Part shown: piece by piece, positions 20,475-28,900 of the stretch
Layout of the letters: every line of letters starts with the position of its first letter
How positions within the stretch are numbered: position 1 is the stretch's first letter
IMG/VR virus record: IMGVR_UViG_3300009157_000016
Span: 1 to 64,000 of that record
DNA from: a virus
Direction: 5' to 3' (one strand)
Length of the DNA stretch: 64,000 nt
Position numbers and translations under genes: made by a program
Notes under the pieces: model-generated
Database searches by the model: none
The model's input: the letters and a program-made list of their open reading frames with translations, nothing else
What the model was told of the DNA's origin: nothing

Positions 20475-21182
20475 ATGGCCACATTGAATCTTAACGGCAT
20501 TGGCGTGGTGATTGGAGTTCCCACGTGGCAGCAATGCATCAACGCTCAGTTTGTGAACTCCCTCTATTCCACAATCAACTATCTTACCGCACAAGGCGTG
20601 CGCCACGGCTTCATCTGCTTCGACGGAGCGTGCGTTGAGAAGTCACGCAACGCCATTGTCGCGAAGTTCATGACGAGCGGTTACTCACACTTGCTCTTCA
20701 TTGATCCCGACCAAGGGTGGCAGCCGCCTGACGTTGTGCGCCTGCTGGCGCACCAGAAGGATTTCGTAGGCGCAGCCATTCGCAAGAAGAGCGAGGATGT
20801 GCGCTGGAACGTCAATTTCACCGAAGGGGCGGAGGTGAGCGAGGAGGGCCTCCTCCTTGTGGACGAGATTGGCACCGGCTTCGCAATGATGTCACGTCGC
20901 GTGTTTGAGCGCACCGCCATTGCCATGCCGGAACAGCGGATCATTGACAAGACCGTCGAAGGTCCGTTCTACCGCTGGTACTACCCTGAGGTCGTGAACG
21001 GTGACTACTTAGGGGAGGACATCAACTTCGCCCGGAAGTGGCGTCAGCTCTGCAACGGTGCAATCTATGTGGACGTGACGCTGAGCCTTTCGCACTTCGG
21101 CAGCTACGACTACAAGGGCTGCCTAGGCGAGCACCTTCTTGAAGCGCAGGAAGCTTCGATGAGTAGCGGCGATGCTCGTTAA
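20475..21182 (+). CDS. Glycosyltransferase-like protein, GT-A type (235 aa)
   Basis: SRNAIVAKFMTSGYSHLLFI is followed by DPDQGW, a DxD-type metal/nucleotide-sugar motif at about residues 76-78, and then FVGAAIRKK. This is the usual pattern of small phage GT-A glycosyltransferases. It also has EDINFARKW and a C-terminal HFG. Its place among head genes suggests a capsid or decoration protein as the acceptor, though DNA or host surface sugars are possible. AAGAGGAACGCAAC precedes the ATG. Confidence 0.65.
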   Translation: MATLNLNGIGVVIGVPTWQQCINAQFVNSLYSTINYLTAQGVRHGFICFDGACVEKSRNAIVAKFMTSGYSHLLFIDPDQGWQPPDVVRLLAHQKDFVGAAIRKKSEDVRWNVNFTEGAEVSEEGLLLVDEIGTGFAMMSRRVFERTAIAMPEQRIIDKTVEGPFYRWYYPEVVNGDYLGEDINFARKWRQLCNGAIYVDVTLSLSHFGSYDYKGCLGEHLLEAQEASMSSGDAR

Positions 21183-21489
21183 GCTGAATAACGGGACGGG
21201 AGGATGGCACCTTGTTGACGGCGTTGAGCGCTGCAATCTTCCAGGTAGCCGCCCCTCAGTCCGAGATCCGCAGGGCCTAGCGAGGCTAGTTCAGGCTGGA
21301 TATGAGATGATCAACCTGATCCCAAAAGAAGCGTTCACCGGCAAGCAGCCGGTAGACGTCGGGGTTGTCGAATTTCTACGCGCCGGGCAGTGGCATACTG
21401 CCTTGTTCACATCCGTCGCATACATTTGCAACGATCAGGGTGATACGTTAGAAATTGAGCGCGTCAAGTTCCAGTCAAACAGGAGATGA
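21172..21489 (+). CDS. Unknown protein (105 aa)
   Basis: ATG 21172 overlaps the end of the glycosyltransferase-like gene by 11 nt. The product begins MLVKLNNGTGGWHLVDGVER and has a short helix QGLARLVQAGYEMIN. Possibly a cofactor of its neighbour; this is a guess from coupling only. Confidence 0.6.
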   Translation: MLVKLNNGTGGWHLVDGVERCNLPGSRPSVRDPQGLARLVQAGYEMINLIPKEAFTGKQPVDVGVVEFLRAGQWHTALFTSVAYICNDQGDTLEIERVKFQSNRR

Positions 21490-21495
21490 ATTCCA

Positions 21496-22278
21496 ATGCC
21501 CAGCGAGAGAGTCAATATCACTTTCACGGGTTCGGCGAGCCCGTACACGTCCGGTGACAAGGCCAGCTTCCCGATGGCCAAGGCCAAGGCGTTCATCCGA
21601 CGCGGCGTTGCTCATTTCACGAACCCCGACCTTCGTGACAATGAGAAGGCTATCCGCCGCGTTCGCCTTGGCGACGTTCAGGACCGTATGCACAGCGTCC
21701 ACGGCAACGTCACGTCCGGCAAAGACTTCCAATCGCCGCCCGACGAGTTCGACCGTGCCATGCGCGGCGGTGCCGTTGACGTGGACGAACGCGGTGAGCC
21801 GCTTCTGGACAAGGACGGCATTCCGCTCGACGAGACGGGTGAGCGGAGCAAGCCTATCGATCCGCGCCTGCGTCCGGGCGGCACGGGCACGGGGGCGGGA
21901 CGACTTGGCACGCAGGACTCGGCCGGTCACTCGATGAACGTGGGCGAGCACGGCGGCGATCCTTCCTTGACGAAGGAGACGGGCGTGAAAACGGCTGCGG
22001 AAGCCGAAGCCCGCCGTACCGGTACCGACCCGGTGGAAGCCGGCGCGACGGCCGAGCGCGAGAAGCAGGCGGCTGAGGGTGACGCCATCAAGGAGGCGAA
22101 TCGTGACGCCGCCGCCGAGGCCAAGGGACCCGACGCCGTTGCCAAGCGCGAGGAGCAGAAGGCCGAGACGGTGAAGAAGGAGATCGCCGAGCAGGCTGAG
22201 GCCGACAAGGCGGCTGCTGACGCGGCGGCTGAGGCAGAGGCGGCCAAAGCCAAGAGCAAGACCCGGACCCGCCTGTAG
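21496..22278 (+). CDS. Unknown head-region protein with Ala/Glu/Lys-rich tail (260 aa)
   Basis: Residues 1-60 are compact (VNITFTGSASPYTSGDKASF). Residues 60-150 are Gly/Asp/Arg-rich. From about 150 to the end the protein is a long charged helix or disordered tail (AEREKQAAEGDAIKEANRDA) ending KSKTRTRL. It lies between capsid and connector genes, so it may be a minor head protein. No family recognised. Confidence 0.6.
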   Translation: MPSERVNITFTGSASPYTSGDKASFPMAKAKAFIRRGVAHFTNPDLRDNEKAIRRVRLGDVQDRMHSVHGNVTSGKDFQSPPDEFDRAMRGGAVDVDERGEPLLDKDGIPLDETGERSKPIDPRLRPGGTGTGAGRLGTQDSAGHSMNVGEHGGDPSLTKETGVKTAAEAEARRTGTDPVEAGATAEREKQAAEGDAIKEANRDAAAEAKGPDAVAKREEQKAETVKKEIAEQAEADKAAADAAAEAEAAKAKSKTRTRL

Positions 22279-22321
22279 GCCCGGCCGCAGCCCCGAGAAA
22301 CGCTAAGGAACAGGTGCGCCA

Positions 22322-23029
22322 ATGAGGTCCGGTGGAACCATTGTGGTCGTCACGCCGCCGCAGAGCACGCTCCTCACCACGATGGCGATGGTGCGGGCTT
22401 ATCTGAACGCGCCGGCTAACCCCGATGCGAATGACCTGACCGTCATGGAGCACCTGCTCCAGATGTCGTCTGACTTCATCTGCAACTACTGCGGACGACA
22501 ATTCGCCCGGCAGACCGTCACTGAGCATTTGCCCGGTGATGGCCTGCCGGACCTTCTTGTCAGCATCACTCCCATTATCACGGTGTCGGAAGTGGATTGG
22601 GACGACGGCAGCATTATTACCGACTACACGATCTATGATGCTGAGATGGGGTGCCTGCAACGTGAGGCGGGATGGACGGACAGCGGGTTCTATTCCAACT
22701 ACCTGAACCGCAGCCCGACCAGCTACAATATGCGGAAGTGGGCAATCACCTACGAAGGTGGATACATCCTGCCCGGTTGGGTAGACGGGGCTGGTGCGCC
22801 TATGACGCGCACGCTTCCCTATGATCTCGAGCGGGCGTGCATTGAGATGATCCGCAGCGGCTACAAGCAGATCAAGACGGGGGCAGACCCCGCCATGACG
22901 AGCTACAAGATTGGTGAGACGATGGCCGCGTGGAAGCAGGACGCGGAGTTCCTTGGCGGTGACGTGGCAGCGCTAGGTGTCCCGGCTTCGGCTATGGGCA
23001 TCTTGCAGCACTACCGCCGCGCCTACTAG
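22322..23029 (+). CDS. Head-tail connector (head completion) protein (235 aa)
   Basis: LTTMAMVRAYLNAPANPDAN, then VMEHLLQMSSDFICNYCGRQ, is the helical start of HK97 gp6/SPP1 gp15-like connectors, which form a ring under the portal. The beta middle (ITVSEVDWDDGSIITDYTIY) and the ACIEMIRSGYKQI helix agree. It is followed by the expected closure, tail-completion and terminator genes. Confidence 0.75.
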   Translation: MRSGGTIVVVTPPQSTLLTTMAMVRAYLNAPANPDANDLTVMEHLLQMSSDFICNYCGRQFARQTVTEHLPGDGLPDLLVSITPIITVSEVDWDDGSIITDYTIYDAEMGCLQREAGWTDSGFYSNYLNRSPTSYNMRKWAITYEGGYILPGWVDGAGAPMTRTLPYDLERACIEMIRSGYKQIKTGADPAMTSYKIGETMAAWKQDAEFLGGDVAALGVPASAMGILQHYRRAY

Positions 23030-23038
23030 GGGGGTGGG

Positions 23039-23371
23039 ATGAGCTTCCTAACCATGTATCTCAACCAAGTTACGACTTGGTGGAGGAAGACAGGAACAGA
23101 CGGCTTCGGGAACGTGACGTTTGCGCCGCCTGTGCCGCTGCCTTGTCGTTGGGAGGATAGCTCGCGTTTGATTACGAACGCCGAAGGTCAGCAAATCCCG
23201 TCACGGTCGCGTGTTTGGCTGGACAGGGACATCAGCATTGGTGACTGGCTCTATCTTGGGAACAGTTCCACGACTGACCCGCAGGACGTTGACATGGCTT
23301 TCATCGTTCAGGATTTCAGGAAAGTCCCGTCACTGGACGCAACCGACTTCGAGAGATTGGCATATCTCTGA
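23039..23371 (+). CDS. Head closure protein (110 aa)
   Basis: A beta-barrel pattern (TTWWRKTGTDGFGNVTFAPP, CRWEDSSRLITNAEGQQI, SRSRVWLDRDISIGDWLYLG) with VQDFRKVPSLD near the end is that of head-tail joining proteins of the SPP1 gp16/HK97 gp7 kind. Position in the neck gene order supports it. Confidence 0.7.
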   Translation: MSFLTMYLNQVTTWWRKTGTDGFGNVTFAPPVPLPCRWEDSSRLITNAEGQQIPSRSRVWLDRDISIGDWLYLGNSSTTDPQDVDMAFIVQDFRKVPSLDATDFERLAYL

Positions 23372-23820
23372 TGGCACGGCAGACCCCTTTCGCAACAGGC
23401 AAATCGGGCCGGAAGGATGTCCGTCAGGTAGGCCGTGTTCTCACTGACTACAAACGCTTCGTGCAAGTGGTGGAGGATGAGGCGCTGCGCATCATGGAGG
23501 AAGCTGCCTACATGGTGCTGGAAGCGACTATCCCCCACACACCGCTCCAGTTTGGCGGCTTGCGTGAGAGCGGCCGTGCCTATGCTGAGATGGGTCCCAA
23601 AGGCCCGCGTGGCATCGTTACTTTCGGCGGCGACTCGAACCCGGTGACGCCCACTCCGAACGCTCCTACTGGCATCGTGACGTACGCGCTCAAGGTTCAC
23701 GAAGACCTGGAGCGCACCTACAACGTCGGCGGTCCAAAGTTCTTAGAGAACGGCGGCCTTGACGCCAAACAGGAAGTGGACGAGTTCATTATCAGGGAGC
23801 TCAGGAAGATCAAGCCATGA
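23371..23820 (+). CDS. Tail completion/neck protein, HK97 gp10-like (149 aa)
   Basis: The ATG overlaps the previous stop. EEAAYMVLEATIPHTPLQFG followed by GLRESGRAYAEMG is the usual motif region of gp10-like proteins (helix, then TPxxTGxLRxS-like). The C-terminus is helical. Joins the head connector to the tail. Confidence 0.7.
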   Translation: MARQTPFATGKSGRKDVRQVGRVLTDYKRFVQVVEDEALRIMEEAAYMVLEATIPHTPLQFGGLRESGRAYAEMGPKGPRGIVTFGGDSNPVTPTPNAPTGIVTYALKVHEDLERTYNVGGPKFLENGGLDAKQEVDEFIIRELRKIKP

Positions 23821-24248
23821 GCGCGCCGACCATCGATATGAAGAACCTTATGCTGACCGCGCCGGCCTTGGGCACGTTCGGTGAGAATCCCAACAAGGCT
23901 CTTTTCTCAATCTACATCGGCAAGGAGCCTGCGATACCCGACAACACCGTGACTCTCTACGACACGGCGGGTGAGGCACCGAATCCGAAGTGGTTGCTAG
24001 ACTTCCCTCGCTTGCAAGTGCGGGTAAGGGCGAAGGCATACGAGGCCGCGTACAATCAGTGTGAGGCTGTGAAAAGCCGTCTCCTCGGTTTGCCAAGCCA
24101 AGACTTAGGTGGTATCCGTTATATCGGAGTCTATATTGTGATGGACACGGCCTTCTTGATGGTGGATGAGAACCAGCGGTTCATCTTCACCACCACGTAT
24201 CGCATCACAAGGGAGCCGATAGTCGGGCAGCACCGGAGGCCACTGTAA
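23817..24248 (+). CDS. Tail terminator protein (143 aa)
   Basis: Overlaps the previous gene by ATGA. The sequence (FSIYIGKEPAIPDNTVTLYD, FPRLQVRVRAKAYEAAYNQC, ESVKSRLLG-like helix, TYRITREP end) has the pattern of minor capsid/tail terminator proteins that cap the tail tube. Confidence 0.75.
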   Translation: MSAPTIDMKNLMLTAPALGTFGENPNKALFSIYIGKEPAIPDNTVTLYDTAGEAPNPKWLLDFPRLQVRVRAKAYEAAYNQCEAVKSRLLGLPSQDLGGIRYIGVYIVMDTAFLMVDENQRFIFTTTYRITREPIVGQHRRPL

Positions 24249-24263
24249 CAAGGAGACTGACAG

Positions 24264-25319
24264 ATGACTGTGGCGAAAGAAGTCCTGATTTCGGGTGACG
24301 GGGGAACCACCTATTTCACGCTCCCCGGCGGTTCCGGTGAATGGAACGACGAAGCGGACCAGATCGAGGATACCATCTTCGGTCAAACGTTTGCCTCCAC
24401 GCAACCGGGTCTGATCACTTGGACGTCAAACGCGAACGCTCTCTACAAGGGCTTCGCCGGCTACGTCGCCAAGCTGATGTCCAGCGGCACCGCCACGGCC
24501 ATGACGGCGGAAGCGATGTCGCTTGTTACCGGCAAGACCTACCGGGTGACCGACAACACGAAGAGCGTCATTTCGTTCGCTCATGCCTACACGTTCAAGG
24601 ACAACGGCGTCGCCGTGGACGTGGACGACCCGGCTGAGGTCGAGTCGGTGAACCTCCTGTTCGGCCGCATCACCTTCGCAGCCGCCTACACGGTCACCGG
24701 ACCGGTCACCGTGGACGCCAGCTACCTGCCCATGACGGAAATCGGGAAGGGCTCCAGCTTCACGCTCACGCAGACCGTGGAACCGCTGGACAAGACCGAC
24801 TTTCCCACGGCGCGGGCGAACAACGGCTACCGGATCTTCGACCCCGGCCTGCGAACCGTCAATCTTGAGATTGGCGGCTTCTACGACACGGCGTCGGAGT
24901 TCTGGACGGTCCTTGAAGCCCGTGAGAACATCGTCATTGAGATCAACCCGGATGGTTCCAATCTCAGCCGGGCTCGTGGCGTGTTCAAGCTGGTCACCCG
25001 TTCTCAGTCCGGCGACGTGGGCGCGCTGGAGGAAGAGACCAGGAACTTCAATCTGGCCGTGCCGGAAGGACTGCCCCTTCCGTTCGACTGGCTGCACGAC
25101 GCGGCGACCACGCTTTCGCAGGGCATCCGCATCGCACTGGACTCGTTCATCGACCAGACGCACATTGACGTTCGCTACTTGCCGGAAGGGCCGACCATCC
25201 TCGGCTTCGAAGGCGACGGCATCGTCACCGACCTGTCGCTCAGCTCGTCGCTCGACGCGATGAACGAATTCACCGTCAACGTTCAGGGGTCCGGAGCGCC
25301 GACCCGCGCCGTGTTCTAG
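24264..25319 (+). CDS. Tail tube (major tail) protein (351 aa)
   Basis: It begins MTVAKEVLISGDGGTTYFTL and has two repeated beta-rich halves ending with VTDLSLSSSLDAMNEFTVNV, the pattern of tube proteins (a target sequence, then a DxxSLSxSxDxxxEFSxxVQG-like end). It directly precedes the tail chaperones and tape measure, as expected. Good ribosome binding site (AAGGAGACTGACAG). Confidence 0.8.
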   Translation: MTVAKEVLISGDGGTTYFTLPGGSGEWNDEADQIEDTIFGQTFASTQPGLITWTSNANALYKGFAGYVAKLMSSGTATAMTAEAMSLVTGKTYRVTDNTKSVISFAHAYTFKDNGVAVDVDDPAEVESVNLLFGRITFAAAYTVTGPVTVDASYLPMTEIGKGSSFTLTQTVEPLDKTDFPTARANNGYRIFDPGLRTVNLEIGGFYDTASEFWTVLEARENIVIEINPDGSNLSRARGVFKLVTRSQSGDVGALEEETRNFNLAVPEGLPLPFDWLHDAATTLSQGIRIALDSFIDQTHIDVRYLPEGPTILGFEGDGIVTDLSLSSSLDAMNEFTVNVQGSGAPTRAVF

Positions 25320-25368
25320 TTGCGTGGCGGCATAGGGCCGCCACATAGGTAGGAAGGGAAGAGGAAAG

Positions 25369-25746
25369 ATGACACAGGCAATGACGAGAAACGAACTCCG
25401 TGCGGCAATCTTTGCGGCGGAGAACAAAAAGCCGAAGAGCAAGGAGATCACGCTCTTCGGACAGAAGGTGGACATCCGCCAACCCACGGTTGGCGAAGTG
25501 ACGGCGATGGTTGACAAGGCGGGGAAGCCCAACGTGTCGGCCATCGTCACCATCTTGATCACGTACTGCTACGTGCCGGGCACTGACGAGAAAGTGTTCG
25601 AAGAGGCGGACCGCGAAGGTCTCCTATCCATGCCGACGGGCCAGTGGCTCACAGACCTCAACAACACGATTGAGGAACTGACCGGCGTGAACGTGAAGGA
25701 ACAGGAAAAAAACTCCGACGCAGCCCCCTCCGACTCGCCGTTATAG
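25369..25746 (+). CDS. Tail assembly chaperone G (125 aa)
   Basis: Short helical protein after the tube gene (ITLFGQKVDIRQPTVGEVTA). Chaperones of this type coat the tape measure during tail assembly. The zero-frame product ends at 25746. A slippery site at 25707-25713 near its end allows production of the longer GT form. Confidence 0.8.
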   Translation: MTQAMTRNELRAAIFAAENKKPKSKEITLFGQKVDIRQPTVGEVTAMVDKAGKPNVSAIVTILITYCYVPGTDEKVFEEADREGLLSMPTGQWLTDLNNTIEELTGVNVKEQEKNSDAAPSDSPL

Positions 25747-25937
25747 CGGTCGCAGAGGCGTTTGGGAAGCTCCCAAACGAGATAGCTGACATTCTCAGCT
25801 CTGAGGAACTCGGAGAGCTATTGGCGTACTTCAACATCAAGACCGCCGACCAGAAGAAAGCCATTGAGGACGCCAAGCGCAAGCAAGGCAAGGGTGGCAA
25901 TCAGGGCGGAAGGCGGGGACGGGGAAGACGACGGTGA
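25369..25937 (+). CDS. Tail assembly chaperone GT, made by -1 frameshift (about 189 aa)
   Basis: At 25707-25713 the zero frame reads A AAA AAC (codons GAA AAA AAC), the canonical -1 slippery heptamer. After slippage the frame stays open for 74 more codons to TGA 25935-25937. It encodes AVAEAFGKLPNEIADILSSE, LLAYFNIKTADQKKAI and a basic Arg/Gly tail. The T part is helical with a tape-measure-binding-like basic end. Lambda and most long-tailed phages use this arrangement. The stop overlaps the GTG start of the tape measure. Confidence 0.85.
25707..25713 (+). promoter_or_regulatory. Programmed -1 ribosomal frameshift slippery site
   Basis: AAAAAAC in the phase A AAA AAC relative to ATG 25369. 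The following -1 frame is protein-like and has no other start. Confidence 0.85.
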
Positions 25938-28900
25938 CCACTCTTCGAGACCTCGAATATCAGATCGCGGCAAACACGGACGGCCTCAACAAAGCCTTCC
26001 CTGTTCTGGACAAGCTTGTCAAGTCGCTTGAGAAGCTTGAAACGACTGTTGAGAAGCTCGCGCAGAGCTACGATCAGTCCATGAACCAGATGGCGCGGTC
26101 AACCGTGACCGCGCAGGCTGCGACGACGAGGTCGGCGAACTCAAACCGCCAGAGTATGCGGAAGCAGGCGGACGCCGTCAAGGACATGAAGGTTCGCGTG
26201 GACGAGCTGAACGCCCGTCTACGCACGAACAACCTAACAAGCTGGATGGGCGGGACAACCCGCTCATTCACATCCTTTGAGCGTGCCATGAAGAGCGGCA
26301 CGCTGAGCGCCTATGACTTCCAGCGTGCCAAGAAGCGCCTGACTGATACGCTCGGCCGTGCCAACACCGCCTTGCGCGAGACGGAACGGAACCACCGGGC
26401 TGCCGCTTCTGCTGTGCGTATGGGCGACACTCAGATGATCCGGCAGGAGAACACGGTTGACCGGCTAAGGCACAAGTACGAGGACACTCAGGCGGCGCTC
26501 CAGAAGTACACGCGGTCGATGGATCCTGCCATCATGCAACGCCTGCATACCGCGTTCCAGCAATTGAACACGGATATGACCGCTGGTCCCATGTCCGCGC
26601 GCAGGTACGCGGCGGCGCAGCGCGATTTCAACAATGTCATTCGTCAGACCTATGCTGACGCGAAGGTCACGCATCCTATCTTGCGGCTGCTCGGCTCGGA
26701 AGTGGACGACCTGACAAAGGCCGTTCAGGTCGCTCTTGGCCCGCTCTCCGGCGTCGCTTCCCGTATTACCGCCACCGCTGCATTGTTCAAGACGAACGCT
26801 GCGGCTATCGCGTTCATGATCTCTGGCATCATCGCTCTAGGTGTCGGCTTCGGCATGGCCGTCAATGCTGGCGCTCAGTGGGAGCAAGAACTGCTCCGCA
26901 TTGACGCGGTGCTCAAAGCGACAGGACGTTCGTCCGATGGCGCTGCCGACACTTTGGATAGGCTGGCCGGTGAAATCGGCCGACTGACTTCCGCTACCGA
27001 CAATCAAGCGCGTGCCGCCATTGCGAACCTCCTGACGTTGGATAACGTTACTTCGGACCTCTACAAGGGGGCGTTGCTTGCCGCGCAAGGCTTGAGCCTG
27101 ATCGGCCGAGGCACGCTGGAGTCACAAATCCGCCGCGTCGGTAAGGCGCTGGATGATCCCATCAACAACCTGACTGAGCTCGGTGAGTCCGGCGTGTTCT
27201 TCAACGCTACGGAAAAGGAGACGATTGAGATCCTGCAAAGGAGCGGCAAGCTCCACGACGCACAAGCGCTTGTCATGGCGAAGCTGTCCGACGTCACTGC
27301 GGCGGCCACGGGTGAGACGGGCGGCCTTATGGGCGCTTGGCACCGGCTGACTGAGTCGCTGGACGACTTCCTGACTGAGTCCGTTGCCGCGACTGGTGTG
27401 CTCACGACCTTGACCGCTGGCCTCAACGAACTGACTGAGGACTTCGAGCAGCTTAACCGGGACATGGACCTCGCGAGGAACATCGGCAGTATCTTCTACT
27501 ACTCAATGGTCATCCTTGGCGGTGTGCTCAAAGTGCTTGCCACGCATCTTGACACAGTTCTGATGCTGCTTGGCGGGTTCATCACGCTAAAGATCGCGAC
27601 GTGGGTTCTTGCCGCTGTCAAGAACTTTAGATTGCTGATTAGCGCGATGGGAATGGTGGCGGCGCAGGCTGCCATCATGTCTCGTGTCTTGGGAGCTACC
27701 TATCTTGGCCTAGCCGCCGCTGCCGTTATGGCGATTACTCGCATCGTAACGTCGCAGAAGATTCTATCTGCTGAGACGTCTACGTTTGCGAACGAACACA
27801 CGCGGGCGTTTGATCAGGTTCGCAAGAACTACGAGGACTCCATCAACGCTACGTCGCGGTTTGGAAGCTTCCTTGACGAAGTTCTCAACAGCACCGTTCT
27901 GGTGTTCGGCAAGTCCGTCAATGAGATGCGCTTCGACCGGGTGATGAACAATCTCCATGATCTCATGGAGAACGTGACCGGACTGGTCCAGTCGCGGGCT
28001 CTCAAATTCATCAACGCGCCGGAACTCAATCCTTCGTCACAGGAGAAGCTTAAGGAACAGTACCGGACGCTCGTGCAAGCTATTGTCGCCATGCAGTCCG
28101 AGTTCTTGCGGGCGGCGCGTGAAGGCACGACCCCTGACATTGATCCCGCGCCTCTGGAGAACGCTCTCAGGGTGCTTGAGACCATTGGCCTCGAGCCGAC
28201 CATTGAGAACGTCAAGCAGCTTGAGACGGTCATGGAGGCGCTCAATCGGGAGTATGCGCCACTACTCGAGCATATGCGGAAGACCGGAACTATCGCCGAC
28301 TCGCTGAACGCGCCGCTGCGCCAAGCGCTGGACCGCTTCACGCAGATGCGGGATCAGTTCATGCCGTTCATCAAGGACGAGAAGCTGGCCGGTGCCAGCA
28401 TCACCGACCTGACAGACAACATTGAGAAGATGCGTGAAGCACTTCGTCAGACCGGCGACCTTGAGGGATTGGCTCTTCTTGACGACATGCAGCGTGTCGT
28501 GGAAGAGAACGGCACGGCCGCGCGCAAGTTTGTCAGCGACTTGGGCCGCCAGACGAAGGCTATGGAACGGTCGATCAAGATTGCCGGCGCGTTGGGCAAG
28601 GAACTGTATGACCTAACCCTTGCTGAGGAGATCAATCAGAACGTCTTGTCGCAATTCCCCACGCTTGGTGAGAACTGGCGCGACACGATGAAGTTCCAGA
28701 GTGAGGAGATCCGCAAGCAGATTGAGGCGATCATCGCCCTGACGACTGCTATGGCCGGTTTCCGGCAGCAAGCCGCTCAGGTGACGATGCAGAAGGATCT
28801 CACTGAGGAACTGGCCCGCCAGTCCAGCGAGCTTGGGAACATTGGCAAGTCCGATCGTGAGCGCGCCATCATTGCGGCTGAGCTCGCCAAGAAGCAGGAG

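Noticed and set aside
24426-25562. Open frame of 378 codons on minus opposite the tail tube gene
   Set aside because: Same antisense effect; the tube and chaperone genes on plus fit the module order.
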